A stretch of 64,000 nucleotides of DNA from positions 28,659,274-28,723,273 of the forward strand of contig OZ022257.1 in NCBI GenBank assembly GCA_963978905.1. The letters run 5' to 3'. Shown here piece after piece: positions 11,965 to 24,590 of this stretch. Both the position numbers and the translations under genes were made by a program. A model generated the notes under the pieces. That model worked only from the letters and a program-made list of their open reading frames with translations, made no database searches and was not told the origin of the DNA. Origin of the DNA: Trichostrongylus colubriformis. Its lineage: Eukaryota; Nematoda; Chromadorea; Rhabditida; Trichostrongylidae. How positions within the stretch are numbered: position 1 is the stretch's first letter; the number at the start of each line of letters is the position of its first letter.

Positions 11965-12362
11965 AGACACCATTAGGGGTAAGGGAAAACTGAGATCTGG
12001 GAGTACATGTTCTCTGAAAACAAACCTACTTTAGAAGAGGTCGTATGTGGCGAAAATCGCATTGAAAAAACCTTGGGGTCTTATGACGACCCCGCAGCAC
12101 GGCATGCCCTTATGCGGTTATGCGGCCGGGAGAGTCGCCGTGGAGGAGCGGGACAACGATCGCGGCCGGCTGGTTCAGACTCTGGCCTGTCTTCAGTCCA
12201 CTTCGGCTAGAGACACAGAGGAGGAGAGAGAGAAGGGGAATTTTCGGGTTCCTATTTCTCGGTTTTTTCGCCGTTTTATGTCATTCTTTCTCTACTGTTA
12301 TATTGCTGAGCACCTCTACTTTGGTAATCCCCCATTTGCCGAATTTACCCCTAACCGTGTCT
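11965..12362. mobile_element. TTAA-target element, type A (pair member 1)
   Basis: Ends are TCAA|AGACACCATTAGGGGTAAG and CCCCTAACCGTGTCT|TTAA, an inverted pair. The 398-bp body contains a T-rich block near 12235-12330 that is also found in the elements at 23.3, 28.4, 35.5 and 39.6 kb. The right TTAA is shared directly with the next element. No transposase is encoded; the ORFs here are short and antisense to each other. Confidence 0.75.
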
Positions 12363-12366
12363 TTAA

Positions 12367-12846
12367 AGGCACATTCCAGAATTATTGGGATATCACATCT
12401 CCTGCCGTGGATGGATAGTTCGACCCAAGCCACGTAGGCTGTACCTTTACCGAGGCGTGGATGTCAGTTCCTGGAGCGTGCAGAGCCAAAGAATCTAGAA
12501 CAGCTCGGCCCCGCCCACCCCAGCCGGGGTGTGCTGCAAGTGTTCCGGTGCCTAGTGTGGGGTCAGGTCACTCAGTAGTGGGTTTACCTCACGAGGCGAT
12601 TGGTTTACTGCCAGTTTCAAGATCTTGGCTAGTAGCTGGTTTACCTATGTCAAAGATAAGAGTCGAAGAGTAAAGGCAGACCCCCGGCTAGGGTGAGCGG
12701 GGCCGAGCTGTTGCGCTAGATTCTTTAGCTCTGCACGATCCAGGAACTGACACCCGCGCCTCGGTAAAGGTACAGCCACGTGGCTTGGGTCGAACTATCC
12801 ATCCACGGCAGGAGATGTGATATCCTGATAATCCTGGATTGTGCCT
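12367..12846. mobile_element. TTAA-target foldback element, type B (pair member 2)
   Basis: Ends are TTAA|AGGCACATTCCAGAATTATT and AATCCTGGATTGTGCCT|TCAA. Arms of about 165 bp (12367-12540 and 12670-12846) are inverted copies, for example 'ctcctgccgtggatggatag' against its complement, giving a long hairpin. This element and its left neighbour form the same head-to-tail pair found at 39604-40495. Confidence 0.8.
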
Positions 12847-12867
12847 TCAATGTAGCTCAAAGGAATC

Positions 12868-13049
12868 GTCTCGGCTGGGTGGGCGGGCTCTCCGAGTAAA
12901 GGCCCCGTCCCGTCGCCTGCAGCGGTTGGAAACGGAGAGTGGGACTAGTGGGACAACGAATATTTAACTTCGTGCTCCTACAATGTCTCTGACGGCTGCG
13001 AACGAAAGGATGGGCACTTACTCGGAGGACCGGCCCACCCGGCCGAGAC
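12868..13049. mobile_element. Short GC-rich hairpin element
   Basis: The left end GTCTCGGCTGGGTGGGC and right end GCCCACCCGGCCGAGAC are inverted, and similarity extends inward through CTCCGAGTAA for about 35 bp. The total is 182 bp. The target duplication is unclear, so the family is not assigned. Confidence 0.6.
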
Positions 13050-16000
13050 TTTGTGGTGCTGTATCTTAGCCGGATTCGCCTTTTTTTCGCGTGAAACTCT
13101 GCATGCGGCCCATATTAGGCAAACACAACATAAATATATGAGTGGATGAGAAGCTCGTTTTTCCGTGGACGATTCCTTTGAGGGTCGAATCATTCCTTCT
13201 GATATCGGAGCACGAACCATGCTCACTTGCTGAGCATTTAATGCGCTCGAGTGCCCATCATTTCAAAAGCAATAGATATAAGGAAAGTGAAGGCGGCTAA
13301 CATCTTCTAATGCTAAAAATGGACTCACACCTAGATGCGATAACACTACAAACTGGTGGAATTTGCTCCGATTGTAAGGGATCACACCATCGGATCGGTC
13401 CGATCACGTTAGTGAAAAATGAATATAGTTAAACGCTATCTTTGGATTCCAAAAGATTTTTGGAGTGGAGTTATGGAGATTTCTGTGAATGTTATTGAAC
13501 ATTAAATATTTTTCTGAACACTAATAAATGGAGAGAGCAGGCACTTGTAGTGCGCGCGGAACCAACCGTGACATTTGCGTTCAGATAATTGAGTCACCGA
13601 GCAGGCGACATGCCTCCACCTTATTTGCGATTTCGGCAAAAATTTGGAATAATGCATTTGTAACAGGGCGGAGGAGGAAGGAGAACTTATTGATCCTTCT
13701 CAAGAAAATACTCGTCTACGCCCGTTCGATGCGAGATACATCGACGTAAAACCTCTTTCCGTTATCCTCATCTAGTTGGTATCTCTTTTTGCAAGAAAGA
13801 CTGAAAAACTAGTACGTACTCAGTAGACGCTTTACTTTTATAACTAGTCGATTTGTCTAAAATTTGTGCACAGGGGTAGTTCGATCCCCTGTACATGAAA
13901 TCATACTAGTATTGCTTAGCAACACCAGACTCGCGCGTTACACATACTGGTCAGGCCACGGAAGCTCGGTTACAAAGGTCGCTGTGGTTTTGTACACAGG
14001 GTATTGTGTCAAGATGGAAGCGATATCGCAATCATATTACACGAGGGCATTTTCGGAGATGGTTTTCGAAAGCTTTCTGCAAGAGCAAAAGCGAACTATG
14101 ATGATCTAACCATCGTCCCACTCGCATGAATCGCGACTCTTACCATTGTGCTACATGGTTACATGGTTTATTTAGAAAAACCATAAGATTTTCATTCTAA
14201 AAGCAGCTCGGCAGGTTTTGAGAGCAGATATGAGCTTCAGAGCTCGCTTCGAATGCTGTTCTTGCATCGCAAATGCCTCTTCCACCTGGGATCGTACCCA
14301 TGTGACATCATTTTAAGACAGATTATCATGCACCTAAAATGTGTAGTGTGACGGGTGGTCGACATCGTGCAGCTAAAACCGGTGATAAATGAACCACTAA
14401 GAAGGACATAAGCCATAGTGAAGGGCTCTCAGTAGAATGTTGGATTGGCGCATATACCTGGAAGATATACAGCGTGGGTTCGAGACCATGGCTTTCACCC
14501 ATATGTCGTCATCCTTGCAGCAACTTTTGTATCGCGGGCTGCGGCGAAAATCAACAGCTAGCGGATGAAAATCAGAAAAATAATCAAAAACAAAAGTCCT
14601 TCATTGCACATACCTAATAGTGTTCTTTAGCTCATAGGTGTTCCATGTTTCCCCACTTCTATGCATTAATAACCATGAGGCGTTTTTTGCCTAAAAAGAT
14701 TACTCCTCGATCTTTACTGTTTCTGAAACATGTAGCATTGATATTTGTTATATCTCTATGTGCATTTTATCCAGGTGTTGGTTTGCCGCAAATTTGATAC
14801 ACCATTCGGACAATAATTGACATACAAGTTGATATGGAACTGGGGTGAGGCTTTACTTGTTACACCACATCGTTAAGTATTAATTCACTCATACAAACAG
14901 ACAGTTCGAAGCGCATTGTAGAGGGGTTCCCAGAAAGAGAGGCAGTGTATGGTTCAACTAACAAATTTTTTCAAAATTACTCCTACTATATAAAGACCAT
15001 ATAAATATACTGAAGATATATTAGGTCATCCCATTCAAATATGCACAAACGTCTACGGGTCTACTGGGGAAAGTAAGCGGGCAGGAGCCTCCGCTTTAGT
15101 TTCATTTGAAGCTGGTAAATCTAGTCATTACACTGTCCAATTTGACCGACATGGCTGCAAATTGAATATTAAGCAAATCAAAAGAATTTTTACTGTTGGA
15201 TGTCAACGCGGAATTATCAAATATGACGTCACATGCGAAACCTTTCCGTTCAAGTTTGAAGTGAGCGTCGGAGAGAATTGAGTGGTGGGGGGTTTCTCCA
15301 AGTGTATCTCACAGTGAGCGCAGAAGTAGAGAGAAGAAACGGCACAAGTGATGGTTTGGGTGACTCTCATCATCTCCATCCTACGCCTGAAACGTGGGCG
15401 TATAAAGTCAAATCCTGAGTGACGGTGGGCATAGATTGAATATTGCCATGCTTTTACGCAAAAGCGGCTCTCCTCGTCCGACCATCAGCCGAGTTGTACC
15501 CAAAAAAATGTAAATGGTCCACAAGGTGTGTGATAGGGAGCATCATCCTTACAAAAAGCACGAGTCCGGGATCGAACTGACGCCTGCAATAACATTGTTC
15601 TACGCATCCGACGTCACCCACGGCAGTTAAACGGTCACTGACTATTTATGAAAAAATAGTGGTCAAGTACACATGATCCAATAATGCACAGGTGTCGGCT
15701 TTGGAACAGTGCCGACAAAATTTTTCCGTAGACACATAAGCAGCTACGTGGATCCGAGATGATGTCCATCATTGTAACGGATTCCTGGGATGAGGCCTTT
15801 TAAGGGTTTTGTTTAGTGTGAACGACTGTCACATCTACAGCGTATCACCACTCTCGCGACGACGGCATCATCTAATAGATGGCAACACACAACTACAGAA
15901 AGGTATTATCACCCGTGACAATGGCAGATCGTGTAGCCCACATTGGTCGAGAGTTTTCCGACAAAAAGCGTAATCAGCCGTGCTCCAAACTTCCAGTCCT

Positions 16001-16379
16001 GCGAGTTCAGCTCTTATGGTCAGTCGAAGGTTCAGCTCAGCCACAAGTGCTGCAACAGAAGGTCGATCGCCGAAAAAGATACCAATAGTATTTTATCGAG
16101 TTTCTTCGAGGTACGGAAGCCACCTGGTGTCCATGTGCTTCCTAAATTTCGGGAGTGGGTCGTTGTCTGCGGTGGGGATTACTCAACTGCCCTAACGTAT
16201 CAACATTTCATCTTATCTATCGCTCACTTTATTCGAGAAAAAACCCGCGCACGCTCAAATGGGATGACTTAATTATATAATATTCATCTTATAAAAATAT
16301 AATATAATATAGTATACACCACTGCAACTCATTGGTGGCACACCAAGTAGTAGAATTTCAGCTGTAGCGGTCGTATTAT
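13050..16379. other. Long gene-poor stretch with tRNA-like fragments
   Basis: No splice-bounded frame was accepted. Short B-box-like motifs occur: near 13871 a GGGGTAGTTCGATCCCCTG segment shared with 44.3, 44.6 and 49.4 kb, near 14480 GGGTTCGAGACC, and near 15565 (minus) GTTCGATCCCGG. They suggest old tRNA-derived SINE or foldback pieces. Near 15030 'ttaggtcatcccattcaaat' resembles a transposon end, but no partner was found. Confidence 0.35.
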
Positions 16380-16740
16380 ATGTAGTAATCAGCGGTGTAT
16401 CGGATTTTATCCCATCCACTTGCTAATGACCTTTATCAACCCTTACGAGTCGTTATCGCCTTTGTTCAGTCACATTTGGAGCTTCCGAATCGCCCCTTAC
16501 AACACCTATGACTGTTAACACTTCACAGTCAGCCGGAAAGGAGAAACGGGTCTGGCGGCGCCAACGACTATGAGTACCGTTCACACAGCACTGGTTTCCC
16601 CGTCCTACTTCCCACACCACCTACAGAATACAGAAATTAAGGTCTTGGCTCTGGTGTGACGTGAGATATGAATTTCGTGACAAACAGATAGACACACAGA
16701 AACATACATAGCGAATCATACATAGCAGGATTGTTTTTAT
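16380..16740 (+). repeat. Dispersed repeat ending in GACAGA-type microsatellite
   Basis: Contains the family signature 'gatatgaatttcgtgacaaacagatagacacac' (near 16663) followed by an AT-rich end near 16740, preceded by units rich in 'ttatca'. The same signature occurs at 37.9-38.16 kb (same strand) and inverted at 31.87 and 34.06 kb. Confidence 0.55.
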
Positions 16741-17100
16741 AGCCTTTTGTGGCCTAAATCTTATCGGTGTAGTGCAGGAGACATTCGAGGTAGGGTCGAA
16801 ATCGAAGATCCGAAAAAGCATCACTTTGATCGCAGGAGTAGAAATTGGATTAATCCAGAAGCATTGAATAGTACAAGGTGCCCTTTTCATGAGTCTTACT
16901 CACGCGAGTTTCTGGACGCTTCTAGGAGATTGAAGAAAAAATGTTGCGAAATTTTTTGGAACCAAATACAGTCTGTATACAGTGAAAATGCGGTTAAAAA
17001 TCATATACATAGCACATTCCGAAACGAGGACACCCAGCGCCAATCGTTCCGCTCTTGGATTGTTGGGAGTGAAAAACGTGCAACGTGTACTGGAAGCATT

Positions 17101-17530
17101 TCAGGCACAGATACTACTTTCCCACGAACGATGGGAAGATATCATTATTTCAAGGAAAAATGACCTCAACAGAATAGAAGCAATCCATTGTTTTTTGAAA
17201 TGTATAGAACCGCTCACATTTTTTGAAAAATCGACGTCTGGCGCCGGATTCATGTGCGCAAAGCGTTGCGCCGTCATAACTGGATTCAATGGGAATGAAA
17301 TGGTAAAAATTGAAGGTGTTGGATTTGTCCGATGCAACGATTCAACGACATGTAAAATGTCGAATTTTGATGAGCAGGTCCCAAGCTCCCCGATGAGGGC
17401 TGCAAAGTTCCTTCTCAATTGGTGCTCGCCCATATTCCATACAAACACAATTTTCGGTGGATTATCTAAAAGTTTCAGGACCCTATTCGGCATCAGCTCT
17501 TCACACACCTTCGAAAGTTTCCATGCTCAT
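17101..17530 (-). pseudogene. Protein-like frame in the left inverted-repeat arm
   Basis: The minus-strand frame is open for over 135 codons and reads like protein (for example PPKIVFVWNMGEHQLRRNFA). The other arm has a decayed match (KIMFVRIIGEHQL near 19030). The plus strand over the same DNA is also open for 192 codons (16982-17560), so the true coding strand is uncertain. I do not recognise a family. It may be the remnant of a protein carried by the foldback element, or noncoding sequence open by chance. Confidence 0.3.
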
Positions 17531-19226
17531 TTCGTAAAAATCGATGGAGTAATTGAATAAATCACCTATCTGTCACAGAATACTAGCTGCGTACTGCAGG
17601 ACTCACCTTGATTGCCGAATTACAGGCAAGCGCTTCTTCTATGATAAAGCCTCAAACATCAGTGTGCGGTGTATTTTCGAAGGCGATTAATTTCCTCTCT
17701 CATTCACTAAAATAACATTTTGATCAATGAAACTCGTAGCAATTCATCGAATATAACATTCTACACATCCAGAAAATGGAAGCGGTATTCAAACAATGCC
17801 TAGAGTCATGAATTACAAAAATTCGTTAATTGCATATGAAAGTATGAATATGGACGGACACTTATTAACTTCATACAACACTTATACTGTTGTATTCTGT
17901 GCCAAAGACGCTGTTGATTAATGTAAAGATCATCTCACTGCGATAGTTCAAGAGTTTTACCACTGTTCTCTTATTCTTTCCAAGCATTGTCAGCTCCGAC
18001 TTCGCTTGTTCACCTCTTAATTACTCTGCGGTGCTCTGCATAGATCACGTCAGTGCCCCGTGGTATTATCACTGAACATAAATGCACACTAAACTATTGA
18101 TCTTCAAAACCGCTCACTGTTCTTATTCAGTCCCCTCGTTCTCGAACGGGGGAATGGGGCGCATTGTCTCAAACTGAGGGAACTGGGCCGATGTGTTGCT
18201 TCAATAACCGGTCAGAAGGACGCAGGAGCGCACGACTAATTACGAACACATTTTGCAAACGTCGCATGCAGCAGAGGATCCGAACCCCCGCGAAGGCGCA
18301 CGAACTGCAATCACTCGGTCGGGCTGCATCATCCCCTTCCCCAGGTCCCTATGAAGGAGGGGACTGGAGGATCACCGAATAAGAACAGTGAGCGGTTTTG
18401 AGGATCAACAGTGCGCATTTGTGTCATGTGATAACACCACAAGGCGCTGACGGATCTATGCGAGCACCGAGGAGTAGTTAAGAGGTCAACAAGTGCCCTC
18501 GGAGCCGGCAATGGTTCCAAACATTACGAGAGCGGTTGTAGAGGTTCTGAACTATTGCAATGAGATGATCTTCGCCTTAATGAACAGCATTTTTGACACT
18601 GAGTACAACGCTATAAGTTTCGTCTGAAATTAGTTAGTGTCCCACATTCATACTTTCATAAGCAATTAACCCTTTTTTCGAATTCATGATCCTGGGCGTT
18701 GTTTGTATACCGCTTTCATTTTTTATGTGTAGAATGTTATATTCGTAGAATCGCTGCAATTTTCATTGATCAAAATGTTATTCTAGGGAATGAGAGAGAA
18801 AATTAAGCTGCATTCGAAAATACACCGCACACTGATGTTTGAGGCTTTCTCATAAAAGAAGCGCTTGCCTGTAATTCGGAAATCAAAGTGAATCCTGCAG
18901 TACGCAGCTAGTAGTCTGTGACAGGAAGGTGATTCTTTTACTTGATCGATTCTGACGAAATGAGCCTTGAACTTTCAAAATGTTATGAAAAGTTCATGCA
19001 AAAAAGAGTCCTGGAACCTCATAATTCCCGAAAAATCATGTTTGTACGGATCATAGGCGAGCACCAATTGAATATGTGAATGTAGGCCCAAAAGAGTCGG
19101 AGATTCGCCTGAGGGATTTTGTATGTCGTTGTACTTGCCCCGTTAAGGCGGTGCGACAGTTTGCGCAGATTAATCCGTCGTGACAATTTTTCAAAAATAG
19201 GAGAGATATTGTATGTCATGAACCTG
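17200..19226. repeat. Large inverted repeat (~0.9-kb arms)
   Basis: The left arm at 17200-18158 and the right arm at 18343-19226 are inverted copies, diverged but alignable along their length. Examples are 'tgcgtactgcaggactcacc' against 'ggtgagt/gaatcctgcagtacgca', and the block with 'acaccgcacactgatgtttg'. The spacer is about 185 bp and holds a GGGTTCGGATCC-like motif on its minus strand. The termini and target duplication are not clear. It is most likely a foldback or palindromic transposon. Arm divergence differs along the length. Confidence 0.8.
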
Positions 19227-20387
19227 GGGGTCTTTAGAGAGTGGCAACCACACGGACTCCACATACCAAACTCAGCCTCATAAACTGGCGTTTTAGAGAA
19301 AATACAACCATTTTAAAAATACTCAAAAACTTTTATTTTCCTTCGCATTCAAATCTTATCTGAATGGCTACTACATTCTTAAGGAAACTTTCGATGTCGT
19401 TGAATGAGACTGGGAAAGTTATCGAAAAGGCAATTAATGTGATTCTCTGGATTTTACTGGTCATGGTTTGCTGAATTTCGAGGAAACTTACTATTCTCGG
19501 GTGCGTTCTCTTTACTACATATATATTTATGGCTTATCCTTTCAGCGGTGTCAATGTTAATCTGTTTGCTAAAACCTTGGAGTAGGTCGTATGAATATTT
19601 TCATGGAGAGTTCTTTTTGAAGAAATTCTCCTCCAAATGATGCATAATATGGAATTCTGTTGTATTATGTCATGAAATCAATTTTGTGAAGAGCAAGTCA
19701 AAGCCCAGAAGTGGCAGCTGCTGGCTTTCATAAATGAGGATGAAATTCACAATGTTTTCCACATGAACATTATGAAAACCTACTTACTCGCTCTGGCATA
19801 AGGGAGGACTTTTTGAAAGCCTCACATGTGAAAAAGGCATGATGACCGATTGGTATGTAGCGCACCGTTTCGCTTATGGGAGTATTGAGGCTGGCGAAGG
19901 CTGTAATAATAAAATCTTGCTAAAATCGAAAGCGCATCGAGATCCAGTATTTTGATACAAGTCATAAAAATGCTAAATGCTAGAGTTCTGTCATTTCATA
20001 CTGCAGCAGAAAACTCATGTATTAGGTTGGTCTATGCATTTTCACTGTTTGTCTTTCTACCGTTCCATTATTTCTGCAGTACAAATGTACGCTATTATCT
20101 ACCAATTGAAGTATTTTTTTGTCGGTACAACCACTACTCTCTTGTGTCAGTATTTCGGTCACTAAATCACTCTTAAAATCTGCTAGCATCCGACAGCAAT
20201 TTGGCAGGCACTGTATTAAAGCGACGGAACTGAATCATCGGCTCTCGAATCGGTATCATGGCTATTTTAGGGTTTCAGCTGCGTTCGTAGATTTGCTATG
20301 TCTTTTCTATCTCTTTTCTGATGTTGTTTTCGAGAAAAACATTATTCCTCAGCTAACAGCCATCGAAGAAGGAAGGTTCTGATATTA
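19227..20387. other. Intergenic DNA with a possible mariner end
   Basis: TATTAGGTTGGTCTATGCA near 20020 resembles a mariner terminus like those at 3746 and 22289, but no partner end was found. Nothing else was recognised. Confidence 0.35.
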
Positions 20388-21062
20388 TTGGGTAGTCTAA
20401 AAAATTTTCGTATTTTCAAATACCGCTTTACCCTTCAAACTGCTTTCCAGCAAATTCTTCTGTACATACTACACACGTAGTACAAGTCCACACGCATCTA
20501 TAGGTATTATTGTCTTCCATCTCCCGGATAACCCTTTTCGGCAAAATAAACATATCAACGGTCAACCTCATTTTTAAATACAAAAATTATAAAATTTTTT
20601 TCTTTGAATGGCACAGGGAGAGGAAAAGGTGATAATCCGATGGAGCAAGATGAGGGCTACAAGGTGGATGGGGCAGCAATTTTTATCCAAGCTCGAGAAT
20701 TTTTTGGCGAGTCATTTTTTCACTAGTTGTAAAAAAAAATTTTGAATTTTTTCTTTTAAAAAATTCTCGAGCTTGGATAAAAATTGCTGCTTCATAGCCC
20801 TGATCTTGCTCCATCGGATTATCACCTTTTCCTTTCCCTGTCTAACGCCATTCAGAGAAAAAAAAACTGGAATTGAAAATTAGGTGACTTTTGATATTTT
20901 TATTTTGCCGAAAAGGGTTATCCGGGAGATGGGAGACAATAATACCTATAGATGCATGTGGACTTGTACTACATATATATGTACAGAAGAAATTTTGTGG
21001 AAAGAAGTTTTGAGAGAAAAAGCGGTATTTAAAAATACGAAAAAACTTTTTAGACTACCCAA
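20388..21062. mobile_element. 675-bp palindromic TA-flanked element
   Basis: The ends TTGGGTAGTCTAAAAA and TTTTTAGACTACCCAA are flanked by TA (20386-20387 and 21063-21064). The two halves (20388-20706 and 20757-21062) are inverted copies along their whole length, with an about 50-bp loop. The TTGGGTAGTC end and TA duplication fit a Tc1/mariner-derived foldback element. No transposase is encoded; the open frame at 20884-21186 is one arm. Confidence 0.85.
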
Positions 21063-21064
21063 TA

Positions 21065-22288
21065 TAATTGTGACTCCATTATCGTTCTATGCTATGCTTC
21101 ATAACCTTAAAGCTCTATATATAAGTATACATATAGATGACATAATCATTAATGTCTTCTACCACTTACCCCCAATGACTACGTAGTTGCTCGATGTTCA
21201 CAAGCTACGAATTGTGAAACCCACGAATATAAAATTCGGGCGGGGCTAGATAATTTGACTTCTTCTATGTAAGGGACTCATGCTAGGGCCACGATTTAGT
21301 GGTATAGGAGCAAGCAGGATAAGAGGCTAAACAGGATTAGGTGGAACTCAGAGTTTAGCTTCTCCTTATCTTCCGCCTTATCTCTGCAACGAGCTGGAAT
21401 GCGTGCCTATGTCGAAAGACAAATGAGCTGCTTTTTGGAAAACGACGAAAGCATGTGTGAGCTAGTTTCTGTAGTTGTTTGGCATGAATAGCAGTCGCTG
21501 CAGCAGTACAGGCTGACAAATCTCCGGCTTTGGCACTCCTGAGAAAATCTGGAGCGAATAGATTTAGCCTGAAATCGAAGTATTGACACAGGTAGAGGAA
21601 GTTTCCGATTACTCTGCCAGTAGTGCCCTTTCGTGGTTAACAGGAAGTATCCGGCTTTTATCTCCGATTATGATGTCTCGAAGGTCTCTTTTCCAATCAC
21701 GAACAGGGCAGCAAAGATATTGGACACTCATAGTGCTGCTTCCCTCACTCACTCGCTTGGTATGGCACCCAAACTGCTTGTATTTTGTGGAAACCCCGAG
21801 CATATAGGAGTCTGCCAAATGTCGTGTAGTTGCAGTAAGCGTTGGTTGTCCATCATGTGTCTATCTTCCGATCAGCTTTCACATCTCCAAAAATGCCATT
21901 CTATTCAGCAAACTTTCTGTGGGAGGGTGGACAACACTATTTGCATATCCTGATTCAAAACGATTGGAGCGGCGGAACAGTGCACAGTACTAGATGGCAT
22001 TATCGGTGTTTGCAGCACAAATGTTAGCAGGCGTGTCCTCAATTAAGGTACATGACAACAGTTGTAAAAAATTACGTGTCCGAATATGGGGTTTTTATTT
22101 TAGCCAGTTCTTGCTACAACTGAGCGATGCCACCTCTCATAAATTCCAGGAAATCATAGGAGTACGCTTCAAGTCATTCCGGAAATCAATACCAGATAAA
22201 GTTCAGGGACGGCAAAATCACGAGAAATTTTGAGAGTGTCGTGAAACTCAAACGGGAACCTAATAGTAAGCTTACAGTTCCATAACTA
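21065..22288. other. Gene-poor stretch with one weak minus exon
   Basis: On the minus strand a GATTTCAG acceptor precedes 53 open codons ending in a stop (21568 to 21407). The segment is cysteine-rich around SLYCCSDCYSCQ. No partner exon in phase was found, so I list it only as a possibility. The plus frames at 21.6-21.95 kb show no family motif. Confidence 0.25.
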
Positions 22289-22849
22289 TTAGGTTGGTGC
22301 ATGAATTTTGCGACACTATAAAAATCCCTTCCTATCTATGCCGTTATCGCACCTTTCGTGGATCACCTATCTGGACGATGTGGGACATTCCCGTTTCAAC
22401 TGTAGAGAAAATATGGAAAGGCTCGGCTTGATCTATGCAAAAACGGCTCCAGTTGAACCTACTTTCTTCTCCCGTCATTCATTACGAGCACTTTCTTAAG
22501 CACACCACAAGGAAGACCACTGCTAATACCAAGTGGTGCGTTCGAAAAAGACGTCATCCATCACAGTATCCCGTTTGTCACTGCTTCGATTCCAAAAATG
22601 CGAGTCTTCTCGATCGACCACGACAGGACTTCCATCGATTATTAAAGATAGTGAAATCTTTGAAGGTTCCGGAGCGAATCCAGAAGCGACTGCACGAGAA
22701 ATAGCTACTTCACTGGGGGCATCCCACACTACAGTCAGCAGATGCCTAAGTGATCTCGGTCTCAAGAAACCTCGCTGCATGAGTACCTCACCAACTCAGT
22801 GCCTTTTCAAAAAAGTCATATGTGCCGCAACACTGATGCATCAACCTAA
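22289..22849 (+). mobile_element. Internally deleted mariner, N-terminal half only
   Basis: The ends TTAGGTTGGTGCATGAATTT and (inward, from the right) TTAGGTTGATGCATCAGTGT are flanked by TA (22287-22288 and 22850-22851). Inside, broken frames give a mariner helix-turn-helix segment (NPEATAREIATSLGASHTTV) and the preceding LLDRPR linker. The catalytic half is missing and the body is only 561 bp. Frames shift at least twice, so it is dead. Confidence 0.8.
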
Positions 22850-22864
22850 TACAAACCTGGTTGT

Positions 22865-23065
22865 ACGTCGTTAGAAAAGAAAATTCGCTTGGCCGCGTTT
22901 GACGAGCGACGCGATGGTGCGAGATAACGGCGCCGCATAAGTTGAATTCTGAAGTGATTACGCAAAAAAGATCGATGAGGCATCGTCATCACTTTAGGAC
23001 CAGTCCAATGCGTAGCGCATGGATTGCACCACCACGTCGCACGTTGCACGTCAAATATTCTGTTG
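22865..23065 (-). repeat. Dispersed repeat fragment (copy 1)
   Basis: Read on the minus strand it carries 'ctggtggcgtgtgccat' and, further on, 'atgcggcg...caccatcgcgtc', both also present in the same order on the minus strand at 52640-52880. The middle parts differ. The origin is unknown. Confidence 0.4.
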
Positions 23066-23287
23066 ATGGCACACGCCACCAGAATCCTCCAAGTCAATCA
23101 TAGACGGCTTGGACTCCGAGGACTTGCCTTGCCTCCTCAGGCCTATCCCCTGACAGCAGCGCAACAACGTATATTTCTCAGTATCTGTTTTCACTATCTT
23201 TCTCACTATTTGCTACAACAAGGGTGTGCACTTTTGGTTCGAAAAGTAGGCAAGATAATTACATTGGCTATGTGGTGATCTTCTCAA

Positions 23288-23772
23288 AGACAGTGATAGG
23301 GAAAATTCAGACGAAATTTGAAAAAAGTGATGAATATGACATGCGAGAGGATCAGTAATACGTCGGTGAAGAAAAAACGGAAGTAAATGACCACAGACCC
23401 GAAAAATTGAACCCCTTCCCACCAGTGATTCTCGACGTGGACGACCATTCCGTCAAGAGGCGGGTAGCCAGAACGACTCTGCCATTGACATGTAATACAG
23501 CCAAGTAATCAATGCGCAAAAACAGCGAGGAAACAATACAAAATTTTGAAAGGCACCCATAGTTAGCTGCAGACGAGCGAAGACAGCCAGTGAAACCTAA
23601 TGAAAAAGAAAAGAAGAATATGTAGAAAAGACCGAGCCAAGAGAGGTCGCCTCCGCCAAGGCGCGCCTTTCGCGGGTGATTTCGCCTTACATAGACCATA
23701 CAGACCCGTGATTTTCCACTGAATTACTCCTTTTGAGATTCCTTATCACCCGCATTACCCCTATCACTGTCT
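23288..23772. mobile_element. TTAA-target element, type A
   Basis: Ends are TCAA|AGACAGTGATAGGGAAAATT and CATTACCCCTATCACTGTCT|TTGA, a clear inverted pair inside degenerate TTAA sites. The 485-bp body is in inverted orientation relative to the 28.4-kb copy and shares its internal T-rich block. Confidence 0.78.
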
Positions 23773-23776
23773 TTGA

Positions 23777-24590
23777 TTGACCGGGTTGCTATTGAACGAC
23801 CTCTTGCTGAAGGGACCTGGGACTCTGTCAAAGAATGATCGACGGAGAGTACACGTGAGTACACGGGTCTCTCGTTCTTCTTGACTGTGAGCAATCTTCT
23901 TGCATCAAAACCCGTACATCCTGTGCTGTGGTGCGGGGTTACGCTGTGAACAGATAATCTAAGCATGGCTCACTGCAGATTCTGACTTTGCCTTTTAACT
24001 TGAAGGACTAACCATGGAAATGCATGGCGCATCGCACAACGCAGTTGCCCTCACGTTGGTTTCCGGAGGCACCACGTACGGAGGGTCCGCCAACATTTAC
24101 TGATTAATCGTGGGAACGCGTTATCCATCTTTTTGTCACAGAAGATAAAAACACGATAACCTCAGGATAAAGAACAAAAAACTAGCTGATATGGACTACT
24201 TTTCATATGAAACTACGAATGCAAGCTCCAAAACTGGTATGGCGAGTCACTACATAGGTCGGAAAAGCGTCCATGCTGTGAGTAGAAAACTCATGCGTGG
24301 GGCCCAGTTGCCTCTCGTTTATCATTCGAGAGCAGAGTATGTGTACAGGGAAATTTTCATGGGCATTGGATTATTTTCCGATTGATGGTGAGGCTGTTTC
24401 ACTGAATCATCTTCTTTTATGGGCGTGACTAGGTTGCGTTAAAGCAGGCACAACACCTTGAGGGTACACCGTGCAGCCGTAAAAAAGCTTCTACATCCCG
24501 GAATCGTCTTGCCCACAAAGGTCAGAAGGCAATGTAGCCATGAAAGTAGCATGACCCGGCCTTGATTCATAAGGCTCATAATTTTTGCAG
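23777..24590. other. Intergenic DNA
   Basis: An ORF at 24191-24385 begins MDYFSYETTNASS and has a GTGAGT at 24280, but no acceptor or partner exon supports it. Otherwise nothing was recognised. Confidence 0.3.

Noticed and set aside
12007..12437. Overlapping ORFs of 67-123 codons around 12.0-12.4 kb and their counterparts at 39.6-40.1 kb
   Set aside because: They repeat because the DNA is a TTAA element; frames differ between copies and are interrupted.
16982..17560. The longest ORF (192 codons, plus strand) as an ordinary gene
   Set aside because: It lies mostly in an inverted-repeat arm, the other strand is also open, and no splice or family signal supports it.
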